DNA of 64,000 nucleotides from Nonomuraea dietziae (GCF_014195505.1 NZ_JACIBV010000001.1:8246001-8310000), one strand, 5' to 3'. Positions 1 to 7,995 are shown, counted from the stretch's first letter. Translations and numbers: made by a program. The notes: a model not told the origin generated them from the sequence alone.

Positions 1-145
1 CTCTGTCGCCCCGTTCGTAGGAACCCACGACGACCGCCTTCCAGCGTCCGCGCGACTTCTCTTCGACTCCGTGCAGGGACAGCCCCTGCTGGGTGCGGAT
101 GGCGCGGAGTCGTGCACCCAGCGACTTGGCGTACTCAGACGGCAT
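1..145 (-). CDS. bldD: BldD developmental transcription regulator, N-terminal part (cut by window edge)
   Basis: Reading leftwards from an ATG at 145, the first 48 residues are visible. They begin MPSEYAKSLGARLRAIRTQQ and continue through HGVEEKSRGRWKAVVVGSYE, which matches the XRE-type helix-turn-helix N-terminus of BldD. In streptomycetes BldD is the cyclic-di-GMP-responsive master repressor of sporulation genes; that role is family knowledge. The C-terminal c-di-GMP-binding domain lies outside the window. In Streptomyces bldD sits directly between nusB and pyrR. Here it is divergent from pyrR and separated from it by the arginine deiminase cluster. The gene is recognised from near-identity of the DNA-binding region, so the assignment is firm although only a third of the protein is seen. 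Confidence 0.9.
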   Translation of the reverse strand, partial: MPSEYAKSLGARLRAIRTQQGLSLHGVEEKSRGRWKAVVVGSYERGDR

Positions 146-294
146 CGTGTGGCCCCCCGGCTCGTTATGTACAGCTCTCAGTAGATTGTGCTCCCTTGCG
201 GCTTGTGCCTGGACCACCGGGGGGTTGACGCCCGAACGGGCACCTTCGGTAGCCGTGGCTTTGGGGTTTTACCCCAGAACGCCGCGAGGTGTGG

Positions 295-307
295 TTACGG
301 ACAGTGA
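295..307. promoter_or_regulatory. Candidate BldD box upstream of bldD
   Basis: TTAC-GGACA-GTGA keeps the two half-sites TNAC and GTNA with the 5-nt spacing of the BldD operator, about 150 nt upstream of the bldD start. The central positions do not fit the consensus. A 5-bp hairpin, TGGGG-TTTTA-CCCCA, lies next to it at 262-276. Autorepression of bldD is known in Streptomyces, so a site here is plausible. The rest of 146-410 shows no gene. Confidence 0.35.
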
Positions 308-410
308 CGGTAAAGCTGTGGGAGCCGAAGGTCAAGCTGATTGGAAAAAAGATGCCGAATCCGGTCCGGGAGGGTCCGCCTCAAAGGTCACCGTTGTCCC
401 TTGAGTAACA

Positions 411-1295
411 CTACTTCGTCAGTGTTTGCCGAGAACCGAACGGCTCTCGGGTGAGGACGAGCACCGGACGCGGTGCCGCCCGTATGATCTTGACCGATGT
501 GTCCCCGAGGAAGACCCGGCGTAGCGGCCCCGACTCGCTGGAGGCGAGGATGATCAGTTCGCCCTTCCGCCATTCGGTCTCCGCCAACGCGGTCGTGACG
601 TTCCTGCCCTCGAGCGTCTCCACCTCGACCTCACGGCGGCGGCCCTCGACGGCCCGTTCGAGGTCGGCCGTGGCCTGCTCGCGCAGGTTCCCGAGCATCT
701 GCTGCTCGATCCTGGCCCTGTTCGCGCCCACCACCAGCGTGACCAGGCGCAGCGGCACGTCCAGAGCGGCGGCCACGCCGACCGCGACGCTGACCGCGGA
801 GTCGCAGCCGGGTCCTCGCCGGTAGGCGACGGTCAGCCTGTCGACGCGCGAGGGCAGGTCCTCGGCGTAGCCCTTGGGCGTCAGGAGCACCGGCACGGGC
901 GAGGCGTGCAGGAGCTGGTCGGCCGTGCTGCCGAGCGAGATGCGCCCCTTCGACCCGCGCGGGCCCGAGCCGATCACCACGGAGTCGACGTCGGAGGTGC
1001 GGGCCAGCTCCACGAGACCGCGTCCGCTGCCCCTGTTGAAGCGGGTGATGTAGTCCGCCTGCTCGCCCGCGACCTGGCGCGCCTGGTCGAACCCCGCTGT
1101 GGCCTGCTCCTTGAGATAGGCCCGCCACGCGCTCTCGTCGGCCCTGCCGGGGCCGGGCGAGGCCCACGGAGGGGGCTGGATGGTCGCGACCGTCAGCTTC
1201 GCCTCCGCCTGACGTGCCAGCAGGACGGCGAGCGCCAGTCCGTCATGGCCGCGGGAGTCGGGCAGGAAGCCGGCGAGGACATGCTCGATCTTCAT
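411..1295 (-). CDS. Universal stress protein, two UspA domains
   Basis: This is a 294-residue protein with two tandem Usp folds. The first covers roughly residues 1-145 and contains a glycine-rich loop, GSGPRGSKGRISLGS, resembling the ATP-binding loop of nucleotide-binding Usp proteins. The second covers roughly 150-290 and ends in a degenerate version (SSESGPLRRVFLGDTS), so probably only the first domain binds ATP. The ATG overlaps the stop of the upstream permease (ATGA), which makes this the last gene of the arginine deiminase operon. Tandem Usp proteins are commonly induced in hypoxia or stationary phase in actinobacteria. That fits energy generation from arginine, but the link is inferred from position only. 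Confidence 0.85.
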   Translation of the reverse strand: MKIEHVLAGFLPDSRGHDGLALAVLLARQAEAKLTVATIQPPPWASPGPGRADESAWRAYLKEQATAGFDQARQVAGEQADYITRFNRGSGRGLVELARTSDVDSVVIGSGPRGSKGRISLGSTADQLLHASPVPVLLTPKGYAEDLPSRVDRLTVAYRRGPGCDSAVSVAVGVAAALDVPLRLVTLVVGANRARIEQQMLGNLREQATADLERAVEGRRREVEVETLEGRNVTTALAETEWRKGELIILASSESGPLRRVFLGDTSVKIIRAAPRPVLVLTREPFGSRQTLTK

Positions 1296-2716
1296 CGGAC
1301 GCTCCCTTCGTTGAGGCGCGAGTGGCCGAAGCCGTACAGGAAGTAGGCCACCAGGCCCACGCCGGTCCACAGCAGGAAGGCCACCCAGGTGACCCAGGCC
1401 AGCTCGTACATGAGGAGCACACAGAAGATCACGCCGAGGATCGGTGTGATCGGGAACAGCGGCGTGCGGAAGGTGCGCGGCAGGTCCGGCCTGGTACGGC
1501 GGAGCACGAGCACCCCGATGTTGACGATGGTGAAGGCGAACAGCGTGCCGATGCTGGTGGCCTCGGCCAGCTGCCCGAGCGGCACGAGCCCGGCCAGCAC
1601 GGCGACGAACACGCACACGATGAGGGTGTTGGCGACCGGCACCTGGCGGCGCGGGTCGACGCGCTGGAAGACCTTGGGGATCAGCCCGTCGCGCGACATC
1701 GCGAACAGGATGCGGGTCTGGCCGTACAGGACGGTGATGACCACGCTGGCGATCGCGATGACCGCGCCGAAGGAGACGATGAGCCCAGGCCAGGTGGCGC
1801 CGGTGGCCAGGTCGACGATGAGCGCGAGGCTGGCCTCGGTGGAGTCGGGGTCGAAGTCGGTCCACGGCATGGCGCCGATGGCCGCCAGCGCGACCAGGAC
1901 GTAGATCACCGTGACGACGGCCAGCGAGAGGATGATCGCCAGCGGCAGGTCGCGCCTGGGGTTCTTGGCCTCCTCGCCCGCCGTGGACGCGGCGTCGAAG
2001 CCGATGTAGGAGAAGAAGACCTGGGCGGCGGCGGCGGTGATGCCGGCGGCGCCCATGGGAGCGAAGTTGGCGAAGTTGCCCGACTGGAAGGCGGTGAAGG
2101 CCACCACGCAGAAGAAGGCGAGCACCGCGACCTTGATCAGCACGAAGATCGAGTTGGCCGTGGCCGACTCCGAGGCGCCGCGCAGCAGCAGCCAGGTGGC
2201 CAGCACCACGATCAGGATGGCGGTCAGGTTGACCACGCCGCCCTGGTCGCCGGGGGAGTGGGTGATCGCCGCCGGCAGCGTCCAGCCGAAGGCGCCCTGG
2301 AGGAAGGTGTTGAGGTACTCGCCCCAGCCCACGGCGACGGCCGCCACCGAGACCGCGTACTCCAGCATGAGGCACCACCCGCACACCCACGCGACGATCT
2401 CGCCGAGCGTGGCGTAGGCGTAGGAGTAGGACGAGCCGGACACCGGGATCGTCCCCGCGAGCTCGGCGTAGGACAGCGCGGAGAACAGCGCGGTGATGGC
2501 GGCCAGCACGAAGGCCAGCACGACCGCGGGCCCCGCCTTCGGGACGGCCTGGCCGAGGATGACGAAGATCCCCGTGCCCAGTGTGGCGCCGACGCTGAAC
2601 AGCGTCAGCTGCCACAGGGACATGGTGCGGCGCAGTTCGCCGCCCTCTCCGTGTCCGCCCTCCGCCACGATCTGGTCGGTGGGCTTGGTGCGGAACAGCC
2701 GCTCGACGAGCGCCAC
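1292..2716 (-). CDS. APC-superfamily amino acid permease, CAT-like
   Basis: This is a 474-residue polytopic membrane protein with about twelve hydrophobic segments. TM1 carries the APC glycine motif GATLGTGIFV. The overall pattern resembles cationic amino acid transporters (YfnA/CAT group) more than the AdiC-like permease at the other end of the operon. The GTG at 2716 is chosen because AAGGAGG sits 7 nt upstream and the gene starts 11 nt after arcC ends. Its stop overlaps the start of the universal stress protein. In this setting it may import arginine or export ornithine. Two permeases in one arc operon suggests uptake and exchange are split between them, or that one serves another substrate; this cannot be decided from sequence. 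Confidence 0.85.
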   Translation of the reverse strand: MALVERLFRTKPTDQIVAEGGHGEGGELRRTMSLWQLTLFSVGATLGTGIFVILGQAVPKAGPAVVLAFVLAAITALFSALSYAELAGTIPVSGSSYSYAYATLGEIVAWVCGWCLMLEYAVSVAAVAVGWGEYLNTFLQGAFGWTLPAAITHSPGDQGGVVNLTAILIVVLATWLLLRGASESATANSIFVLIKVAVLAFFCVVAFTAFQSGNFANFAPMGAAGITAAAAQVFFSYIGFDAASTAGEEAKNPRRDLPLAIILSLAVVTVIYVLVALAAIGAMPWTDFDPDSTEASLALIVDLATGATWPGLIVSFGAVIAIASVVITVLYGQTRILFAMSRDGLIPKVFQRVDPRRQVPVANTLIVCVFVAVLAGLVPLGQLAEATSIGTLFAFTIVNIGVLVLRRTRPDLPRTFRTPLFPITPILGVIFCVLLMYELAWVTWVAFLLWTGVGLVAYFLYGFGHSRLNEGSVR

Positions 2717-2727
2717 GCGGAGCCTCC

Positions 2728-3663
2728 TTACAGGGTGCTGGACAACGGCCAGGTGGCGTTCGGAGTGATGATCGTCCCCGCCGTGCCCTCCAGGATCGAC
2801 ATGGCCTCGTCGAGCTTGCCGATCGCGGCCATGTCGCCCGTGGTCTCCACGAACCTGCAGACCGCCTCCACCTTCGGCCCCATGGAGCCCTCGGGGAAGT
2901 CGATCGAGCGCAGTTCGTGCGGAGTGGTGTGACTGATGTCGCTCTGCCGGGGCGTGCCGAAGTCCCTCATGACGCGCGGGACGTCGGTGAGGATCAGGAA
3001 CGCGTCGCACTCCAGCGACTCGGCCAGCAACGACCCGGTCAGGTCCTTGTCGATGACGGCCTCCACGCCCGACAGCCGGCCGTTCTCGTCACGGATGACG
3101 GGGATGCCGCCGCCTCCCGCGCACACCACCGTGACGCCGTCGCGCACCAGCTTGCGGATCAGCCTGGTCTCGACCACGCGCTGCGGCTTGGGCGAGGGGA
3201 CGACGCGGCGCCAGTACTGGCCGTCGGGCTTGACCGTCCAGCCGTACTCCTCGGCCAGCTTCCGCGCCTCCTCCTCGTCGTAGACCTCGCCGACGAACTT
3301 GGTCGGGTCGTCGAAGGCGGGGTCGACCGCCGACACCAGGGTCTGGGAGACGATCGAGATCACCTGACGGCCAGGCAGAGCGTTCTGCAGCGCCTGCAGC
3401 ATCCAGTAGCCGATCATGCCCTGCGTCTCGGCGACCAGGGTGTCGAACGGGTAGGGCCTGGTCAGGTGGGGGTCTGACGTGCTCTCCAGCGCCAGCACGC
3501 CCACCTGCGGGCCGTTCCCGTGCGTGATGATCAGCTCGTGCCGCTCGGCGACCTTCGACAGCGTCTTGAGCGCCACGGCCACGTTCGCCCGCTGCGTGTC
3601 GGCGTCCGGCTTCTCGCCGCGCTTCATGAGCGCGTTGCCCCCGAGGGCGACCAGTACCCGCAT
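2728..3663 (-). CDS. arcC: Carbamate kinase
   Basis: This 311-residue protein has the full family length and motifs: LVALGGNAL at the N-terminus, HGNGPQVG near residue 50, CAGGGGIPV near 200, and a VIDKDLTGSLLA segment of the amino acid kinase fold near 225. It converts carbamoyl phosphate plus ADP to ATP, ammonia and CO2, the energy-yielding third step of the arginine deiminase pathway. The gene follows arcB across a 76-nt spacer. That spacer is not simple leader DNA; it contains a duplicated arcB/arcC junction. The start is the ATG at 3663. Confidence 0.95.
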   Translation of the reverse strand: MRVLVALGGNALMKRGEKPDADTQRANVAVALKTLSKVAERHELIITHGNGPQVGVLALESTSDPHLTRPYPFDTLVAETQGMIGYWMLQALQNALPGRQVISIVSQTLVSAVDPAFDDPTKFVGEVYDEEEARKLAEEYGWTVKPDGQYWRRVVPSPKPQRVVETRLIRKLVRDGVTVVCAGGGGIPVIRDENGRLSGVEAVIDKDLTGSLLAESLECDAFLILTDVPRVMRDFGTPRQSDISHTTPHELRSIDFPEGSMGPKVEAVCRFVETTGDMAAIGKLDEAMSILEGTAGTIITPNATWPLSSTL

Positions 3664-3666
3664 CGC

Positions 3667-3738
3667 TCAGTCTCCGAGGGTGGCGAGGTGTGCGGGTGCC
3701 TTGATGGTGTTCGCCCGGAGGGCGCGGAATGTGCGCAT
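3667..3738 (-). pseudogene. Chimeric 23-codon ORF left by tandem duplication of the arcB/arcC junction
   Basis: Between arcB and arcC lies a 72-nt open frame starting 1 nt after the arcB stop. Its first ten residues, MRTFRALRAN, resemble the arcC start MRVLVALGGN. Its last thirteen, TIKAPAHLATLGD, resemble the arcB end TIKAIMVATLGD. The last 20 nt including the stop are identical at 3667-3686 and 3740-3759. This head-of-arcC, tail-of-arcB order is what a tandem duplication of the gene junction leaves, followed by divergence. No ribosome binding site separates it from arcB; it could be translated by termination-reinitiation, or serve only as a spacer. Confidence 0.7.
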
Positions 3739-3739
3739 G

Positions 3740-4744
3740 TCAGTCTCCGAGGGTGGCGACCATGATGGCCTTGATCGTGTGCAGGCGGTTCTCGGCCTCG
3801 TCGAAGACGATGGAGCGTGGCGACTCGAAGACGCTCTCGGTGATCTCCAGGGCGTCCAGCCCGGTCTTCTCGTAGATGTCCTCGCCGACCTTCGTCTCCC
3901 TGTTGTGGAAGGCGGGCAGGCAGTGCATCACCTTGACCTTGGCGTTCCCCGTCGCCTTCACGACCTTGTCGTTGATCTGGTACGGCTTCAGCAGCGTGAT
4001 CCGCTCGTCCCAGACCTCCTTCGGCTCGCCCATCGACACCCACACGTCGGTGTAGAGGTAGTCGACGCCCCTGACCCCCTTGCCCACGTCGTCGGTGATC
4101 GTCACCGTCGCGCCGGTCTGCTTGGCCAGGTCCTTGGCGGGCTTGACGACCAGCTTGGGGTCGGGCTGCAGCGCCTTGGGCGCCACCAGGCGCACGTCCA
4201 TGCCGAACATCGCCCCGGTGACCAGCAGCGAGTTGCCCATGTTGTTGCGGGCGTCGCCGAGGTAGGCGAAGGAGATCTCGTGCAGCGGCTTGTCGCTGTG
4301 CTCCTGCATGGTGAGCATGTCGGCCAGCATCTGCGTCGGGTGCCACTCGTCGGTCAGGCCGTTCCACACCGGCACGCCCGAGTAGGCGGCCAGCTCCTCG
4401 ACGTACTCCTGCCTGGAGCCGCGGTACTCGATGCCGTCGAACATCCTGCCGAGCACGCGCGCGGTGTCCTTGACCGACTCCTTGTGGCCCATCTGTGAGC
4501 CGCTCGGGTCGAGGTAGGTGACGTGCGCGCCCTGGTCGTGGGCGGCGACCTCGAAGGCGCAGCGGGTGCGCGTGGAGGTCTTCTCGAAGATGAGCGCGAT
4601 GTTCTTGCCCCTGAGCCGCTGCCGCTCGACGCCGGCGTACTTGGCCTGCTTGAGGTCGGCCGACAGCCTGAGCAGGAAGGCGAACTCCTCGGGCGTGAAG
4701 TCGAGCTCCTTCAGGAAGCTCCTGTTGCGGAGGTTGAAGCCCAT
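3740..4744 (-). CDS. arcB: Ornithine carbamoyltransferase (catabolic, ADI pathway)
   Basis: This is a 334-residue protein with the carbamoyl-phosphate loop STRTR at 57-61 in KTSTRTRCAF, a DEWHPTQ-type segment and the ornithine-binding HCLPAFHNRE segment. It has the complete family length. In the arcA-arcB-arcC order it should run in the catabolic direction, splitting citrulline into ornithine and carbamoyl phosphate. The fold does not by itself separate the catabolic from the anabolic enzyme (ArgF); the assignment rests on the neighbours. The ATG at 4744 follows the arcA stop by 2 nt, so translation is probably coupled. The 3' end is partly duplicated downstream. Confidence 0.93.
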   Translation of the reverse strand: MGFNLRNRSFLKELDFTPEEFAFLLRLSADLKQAKYAGVERQRLRGKNIALIFEKTSTRTRCAFEVAAHDQGAHVTYLDPSGSQMGHKESVKDTARVLGRMFDGIEYRGSRQEYVEELAAYSGVPVWNGLTDEWHPTQMLADMLTMQEHSDKPLHEISFAYLGDARNNMGNSLLVTGAMFGMDVRLVAPKALQPDPKLVVKPAKDLAKQTGATVTITDDVGKGVRGVDYLYTDVWVSMGEPKEVWDERITLLKPYQINDKVVKATGNAKVKVMHCLPAFHNRETKVGEDIYEKTGLDALEITESVFESPRSIVFDEAENRLHTIKAIMVATLGD

Positions 4745-4746
4745 GG

Positions 4747-5976
4747 TCAGATGCCCTCCCTCTCGAGCGGGCAGCTCATGCAGCGAGGGCCGCCCCTGCC
4801 GCGGCCGAGCTCGCTGCCGCGGATGGTGATGACCTCGATGCCGTTGTCGCGCAGGAAGTTGTTCGTGGTGGTGTTGCGCTCGTAGGCGACGACGACGCCG
4901 GGCTCGACGGCCAGGACGTTGCAGCCGTCGTCCCACTGCTCCCGCTCGGCGGCGTAGACGTCCTGCGTGGCGGTCAGCACCTTGATGTCGTCGAGGTCGA
5001 GTGACCTGGCGATCGCCTTGTGCATGTCCTCGGCGGGGTGGTCGGTGACCTTGAGCTCCTTCTCGTTGTCACCGGGCTCGATGGTGTACGAGGGCAGCAT
5101 GCCGAGGCCGGCGTACTTGGTGAACACGCCGACGTCGACCATGGTCATGACGGTGTCGAGGTGCATGAAGGCGCGCGCCTTCGGCATGTTGAGCGCCACG
5201 ATCTTCTTGGCCGCGCCCTTGGCGAACAGGTTGCGCGCGAGCATCTCCACCGCCTGCGGCTGGGTGCGCTCGCTCATGCCGATCAGCACCGAGCCGCGCC
5301 CGATGACCAGGACGTCGCCGCCCTCCATGGTGGCGGGCGCGACCTTGGTGCCGGGCATCCACACCTCGAACCTGCCGGCCTCGGCCGCGAAGATCGGGTG
5401 GTAGGTGTAGATCGCCTCGAAGTTGACGGTCTCGGCCTGCCTGGCCTTCTTCTTCATCGCGTTGATGGACACCCCGCCGTAGATCCAGCAGGAGGTGTCG
5501 CGGGTGAACAGGTGGTTGGGCAGCGGCGGCAGGACGAAGTCGTGGTCGTCGAGCACGTGGAAGGCGACGCTCTTGGGGTCGGCGCCCCGCTCCATGATCT
5601 CGGCCTTGGTGATGCCGCCGGTGAGGAACTGCTGCAGGTCCCTGGAAGGGAGCGCGTCGAGCGTGTTGCGGACGGCGTCGGTGGCCAGCGGGCCGTGCCA
5701 GCGCTCGTCGACGACGTGGTCGAGGATGTGCTTGCGCGCCTCGGGGATGTCGAGCGTCTCCCGCAGCAGGTCGGCCAGCATGTAGACGGTGATGCCCCGG
5801 TCCCTGAGGGTCTGCTGCCACTCCTCGTGCTCCTCGACCGCGCGCTGCACCCACAGCACGTCGTCGAAGAGGAAGGCGTCCTTGTTGGTCGGCGTGAGCC
5901 GCTTCAGCGCCAGTTCTGGCTTGTGCAGCAGGACCTTGGAGAGCTTGCCCACTTCGGAATCGACATGAAAGGTCAT
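4747..5976 (-). CDS. arcA: Arginine deiminase
   Basis: This 409-residue protein hydrolyses arginine to citrulline and ammonia, the first step of the ADI pathway. It has the expected length and catalytic elements: MEGGDVLVIG in the central part, the FMHLDTVMTM histidine segment, and the C-terminal nucleophile in CMSCPL, with Cys402 as the likely catalytic residue. It begins with ATG at 5976, 16 nt downstream of the permease stop. The enzyme gives the cell ATP through arcC and ammonia against acid stress. Whether this strain uses it for energy in hypoxia or for acid resistance is not visible. Confidence 0.95.
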   Translation of the reverse strand: MTFHVDSEVGKLSKVLLHKPELALKRLTPTNKDAFLFDDVLWVQRAVEEHEEWQQTLRDRGITVYMLADLLRETLDIPEARKHILDHVVDERWHGPLATDAVRNTLDALPSRDLQQFLTGGITKAEIMERGADPKSVAFHVLDDHDFVLPPLPNHLFTRDTSCWIYGGVSINAMKKKARQAETVNFEAIYTYHPIFAAEAGRFEVWMPGTKVAPATMEGGDVLVIGRGSVLIGMSERTQPQAVEMLARNLFAKGAAKKIVALNMPKARAFMHLDTVMTMVDVGVFTKYAGLGMLPSYTIEPGDNEKELKVTDHPAEDMHKAIARSLDLDDIKVLTATQDVYAAEREQWDDGCNVLAVEPGVVVAYERNTTTNNFLRDNGIEVITIRGSELGRGRGGPRCMSCPLEREGI

Positions 5977-5992
5977 AACCAGTCTTCCTTTC

Positions 5993-7423
5993 CTAGACCT
6001 GCGGGCCGTACTCGCCTCGCTTGGCCTTCACCCAGATGTAGACGGGCACACCCACCAGGAGCATCAGCGTGCCGCCGAGCACCGCGTCGGAGCCGGAGCC
6101 GTATGCCATCCAGAACGCGAACACCAGCGCGATCACGCTGATGACGATGTCGCGCGTCAGCCGCCTCTTGTCGACCACGCGAGCCCCCGTGACCAGCCAG
6201 TACAGCTGGGCGGCGGCGGAGAAGAAGTAGGGGATGACGGTGGTGAAGGAGGCCAGCAGCACGATCGTGTTGAAGGCGTTCTCCGAGGCGTAGGCCACCA
6301 GCAGCATCACCGAGGTGAGGATCGTCCCCGCGAGGATGCCCGCGAGGGGCGCGCCGCGCCGCGACTCCCTGGCGAACATCGCGGGGAACATCCCGTCCCT
6401 GGCCGCGGCCATGGGCATCTCCGCCACCAGCATGGTCCAGCCGTTGAGCGCGCCGATGCCGGAGATGATGGCGCAGGCGGCCATGAGCACGCCCCCCGCC
6501 GAGCCGCCGAACATGTTGTTGAGCGCGTCGGCGAACGGCGCCGAGGACTCCAGCAGCCGCGCGTGCGGGACGGTGCCCATGACCGCGACGGTGCTCAGCA
6601 TGTACAGGGCCGCGCAGGCGAGGACGCCGATGATGCTGGCCCTGCCGATGTTGCGGGCCGGGTCCTTGATCTTCTCGGCGGCGATGGAGACGCTCTCCAC
6701 GCCGGAGTAGATGAACAGCGCGACCGCGCCGGCCATGGACAGCGCCCCGACCCAGTTGCCGTCGGTGGCGTTGAAGGGGCCGAAGTTGGCGCCCTGGACG
6801 AAGAACAGGCCCACCACGGCGACGAACAGCAGCGGCGCGAACTTCAGGATCGTGGTGACCAGCTGGAAGGCCGCCATGTTCCTGGCGCCGAGCATGTTGA
6901 CCACCGCGGGGATCCAGAGGCCGATCAGCGCGATCACGATCGCGGCGGCCGTGCCGCTCCAGTCGAGGCCGACGACCTGCTGGGCGAAATACTGGACGTA
7001 GCCGACCCACGCCACCGCGATGGCGGCGTTGCCGATCCACGCCGTCAGCCAGAACGACCAGGCGTTCCAGAAGCCGGCGAACTCGCCGAAGGCGTTGCGC
7101 GCGTAGGCGTAGGGTCCGCCGCCGGCGGGAATCCTGGCGCCCAGCTTGCCGAAGACCATCGCCATCGCGATGGCGCCGACGGTCACCGCCGCCATCGCGA
7201 CCAGGCTGACCGTGCCGAATGCGGCGAGGGAGGCGGGCAGCAGGAAGATGCCCGTGCCGACGACGTTGCCGATGACGAGCGCGACGGCCGCGCCGAGGCC
7301 GAGGCTGCGGCCATGGACGGGGACGATCCCCGCGATCTCGGATTCGGCGCTGTCGAGGCCGACGTCAGCCGGCCGTCGCGGTTCCCCCATAGCGCCCCCC
7401 GACGCAGAAATCCCCCGAGTCAT
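5993..7423 (-). CDS. APC-superfamily basic amino acid antiporter, AdiC/ArcD-like
   Basis: This is a 476-residue polytopic membrane protein. The first membrane segment carries GNVVGTGIFLLPASLAAFG, close to the GxGVFLLPxxLA pattern of AdiC-type antiporters, and about twelve hydrophobic segments follow. As first permease of the arc operon it most likely exchanges arginine for ornithine or agmatine. The start is uncertain. The ATG at 7423 is the longest option, but the ATG at 7390 (MGEPRR) has a G-rich stretch in front of it and would shorten the cytoplasmic tail by 11 residues. Arginine/ornithine specificity comes from context, not from residues I can verify. Confidence 0.82.
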   Translation of the reverse strand: MTRGISASGGAMGEPRRPADVGLDSAESEIAGIVPVHGRSLGLGAAVALVIGNVVGTGIFLLPASLAAFGTVSLVAMAAVTVGAIAMAMVFGKLGARIPAGGGPYAYARNAFGEFAGFWNAWSFWLTAWIGNAAIAVAWVGYVQYFAQQVVGLDWSGTAAAIVIALIGLWIPAVVNMLGARNMAAFQLVTTILKFAPLLFVAVVGLFFVQGANFGPFNATDGNWVGALSMAGAVALFIYSGVESVSIAAEKIKDPARNIGRASIIGVLACAALYMLSTVAVMGTVPHARLLESSAPFADALNNMFGGSAGGVLMAACAIISGIGALNGWTMLVAEMPMAAARDGMFPAMFARESRRGAPLAGILAGTILTSVMLLVAYASENAFNTIVLLASFTTVIPYFFSAAAQLYWLVTGARVVDKRRLTRDIVISVIALVFAFWMAYGSGSDAVLGGTLMLLVGVPVYIWVKAKRGEYGPQV

Positions 7424-7469
7424 ACGACATCGGGTGACCTCCCCTACGCGGAGAGTGCCAAAACGCCGT

Positions 7470-7691
7470 TCAGGCCTGTGGCGAGCCGGAGAGGATCAGC
7501 ACGACGGCGAACAGCGCGAGGCAGACCGCGATCAGGGCCGCGGGCCACGCGTCCCATCGACCAGCGATGCGCTCGGCCGTCACAGGGCCCTTGCCGTGCT
7601 CGGAGAAGCTGCGCGCGAGCGCCGGATCGTCCGCGGCGAACTGGCGCGCGATGCCGTCGAGGACCTGGCGCTCGCGCTCGGACAGGGCCAT
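7470..7691 (-). CDS. DUF3040 small membrane protein
   Basis: This 73-residue protein starts MALSERERQVLDGIARQFAA, which is the DUF3040 pattern (a short charged N-terminal helix of the LSE-E-LL type). One hydrophobic segment follows near residues 48-68 (ALIAVCLALFAVVLI), so it is a small single-pass membrane protein. Function is unknown for the family. GGGGAGG lies about 8 nt upstream of the ATG, but that site sits inside a hairpin. The gene ends 46 nt before the AdiC-like permease and reads the same way, so it may be the promoter-proximal gene of the arginine deiminase operon. Confidence 0.75.
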   Translation of the reverse strand: MALSERERQVLDGIARQFAADDPALARSFSEHGKGPVTAERIAGRWDAWPAALIAVCLALFAVVLILSGSPQA

Positions 7692-7700
7692 GCTGCAAAC

Positions 7701-7729
7701 CTCCCCAAGAAAGACTTGGAGGAGTTTTT
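7701..7729. promoter_or_regulatory. Hairpin with T-run between the arc and pyr clusters
   Basis: CTCC-CCAAG pairs with CTTGG-A-GGAG (9 bp with one bulged A, loop AAAGA), and TTTTT follows on the plus strand. Read as plus-strand RNA it looks like an intrinsic terminator shielding the pyr promoter. Read as minus-strand RNA it lies in the leader of the DUF3040 gene and its 3' arm contains that gene's GGGGAGG ribosome binding site. Both readings are possible. Confidence 0.45.
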
Positions 7730-7938
7730 ATCTCTTTTGTCCGCTTTTGCAAAATCGCTCAGCCGTGCTTCAGCGCACTCGGTGATCCCAGGGGTGAGCC
7801 CCGACCGTCTCGCGTCGTCGGCCTGCCGGTCAGCCGCTCCACGAGCTCGTGGGCGTTCTCCGTGGCCGACCTCATCGCCGTACGACGGGCGGCGTGACGC
7901 AGGAGTGGCCCCGGCGTATCGCTGCTGGTAGCTGCTGG

Positions 7939-7944
7939 TAATGT
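7939..7944 (+). promoter_or_regulatory. Candidate -10 box of the pyr operon
   Basis: TAATGT fits the actinobacterial TAnnnT -10 pattern and would start transcription near 7951, just before the PyrR target hairpin. It overlaps the second copy of a 10-nt direct repeat, GCTGCTGGTA, at 7921-7940. No convincing -35 box is seen. The 150 nt before it contain no recognisable gene. Confidence 0.35.
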
Positions 7945-7954
7945 GACTGCGACC

Positions 7955-7995
7955 CAACACCCTTTAAGACCCGTCCTGTGAGGCGGGAAAGGTGG
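7955..7995 (+). promoter_or_regulatory. PyrR-binding RNA element covering the pyrR ribosome binding site
   Basis: The leader contains CTTTAAGACCCG, loop bases around TCCTGTGAGG, and CGGGAAAG, bounded by CACC and GGTG. This is the stem-loop with the UUUAA and GAGG conserved parts that PyrR recognises. The 3' side runs into AAAGGTGGTGAG in front of the pyrR ATG. PyrR bound with UMP would therefore block translation rather than cause transcription attenuation, as described for Mycobacterium smegmatis. No terminator follows the element, which agrees with translational control. Confidence 0.8.

Noticed and set aside
93..404. Plus-strand 103-codon frame over the bldD start
   Set aside because: It overlaps the conserved bldD N-terminus and its promoter and shows no similarity or ribosome binding site.
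7580..7960. Minus-strand 126-codon frame between the DUF3040 gene and pyrR
   Set aside because: It overlaps the DUF3040 gene in another frame and has low-complexity composition; no start signal.
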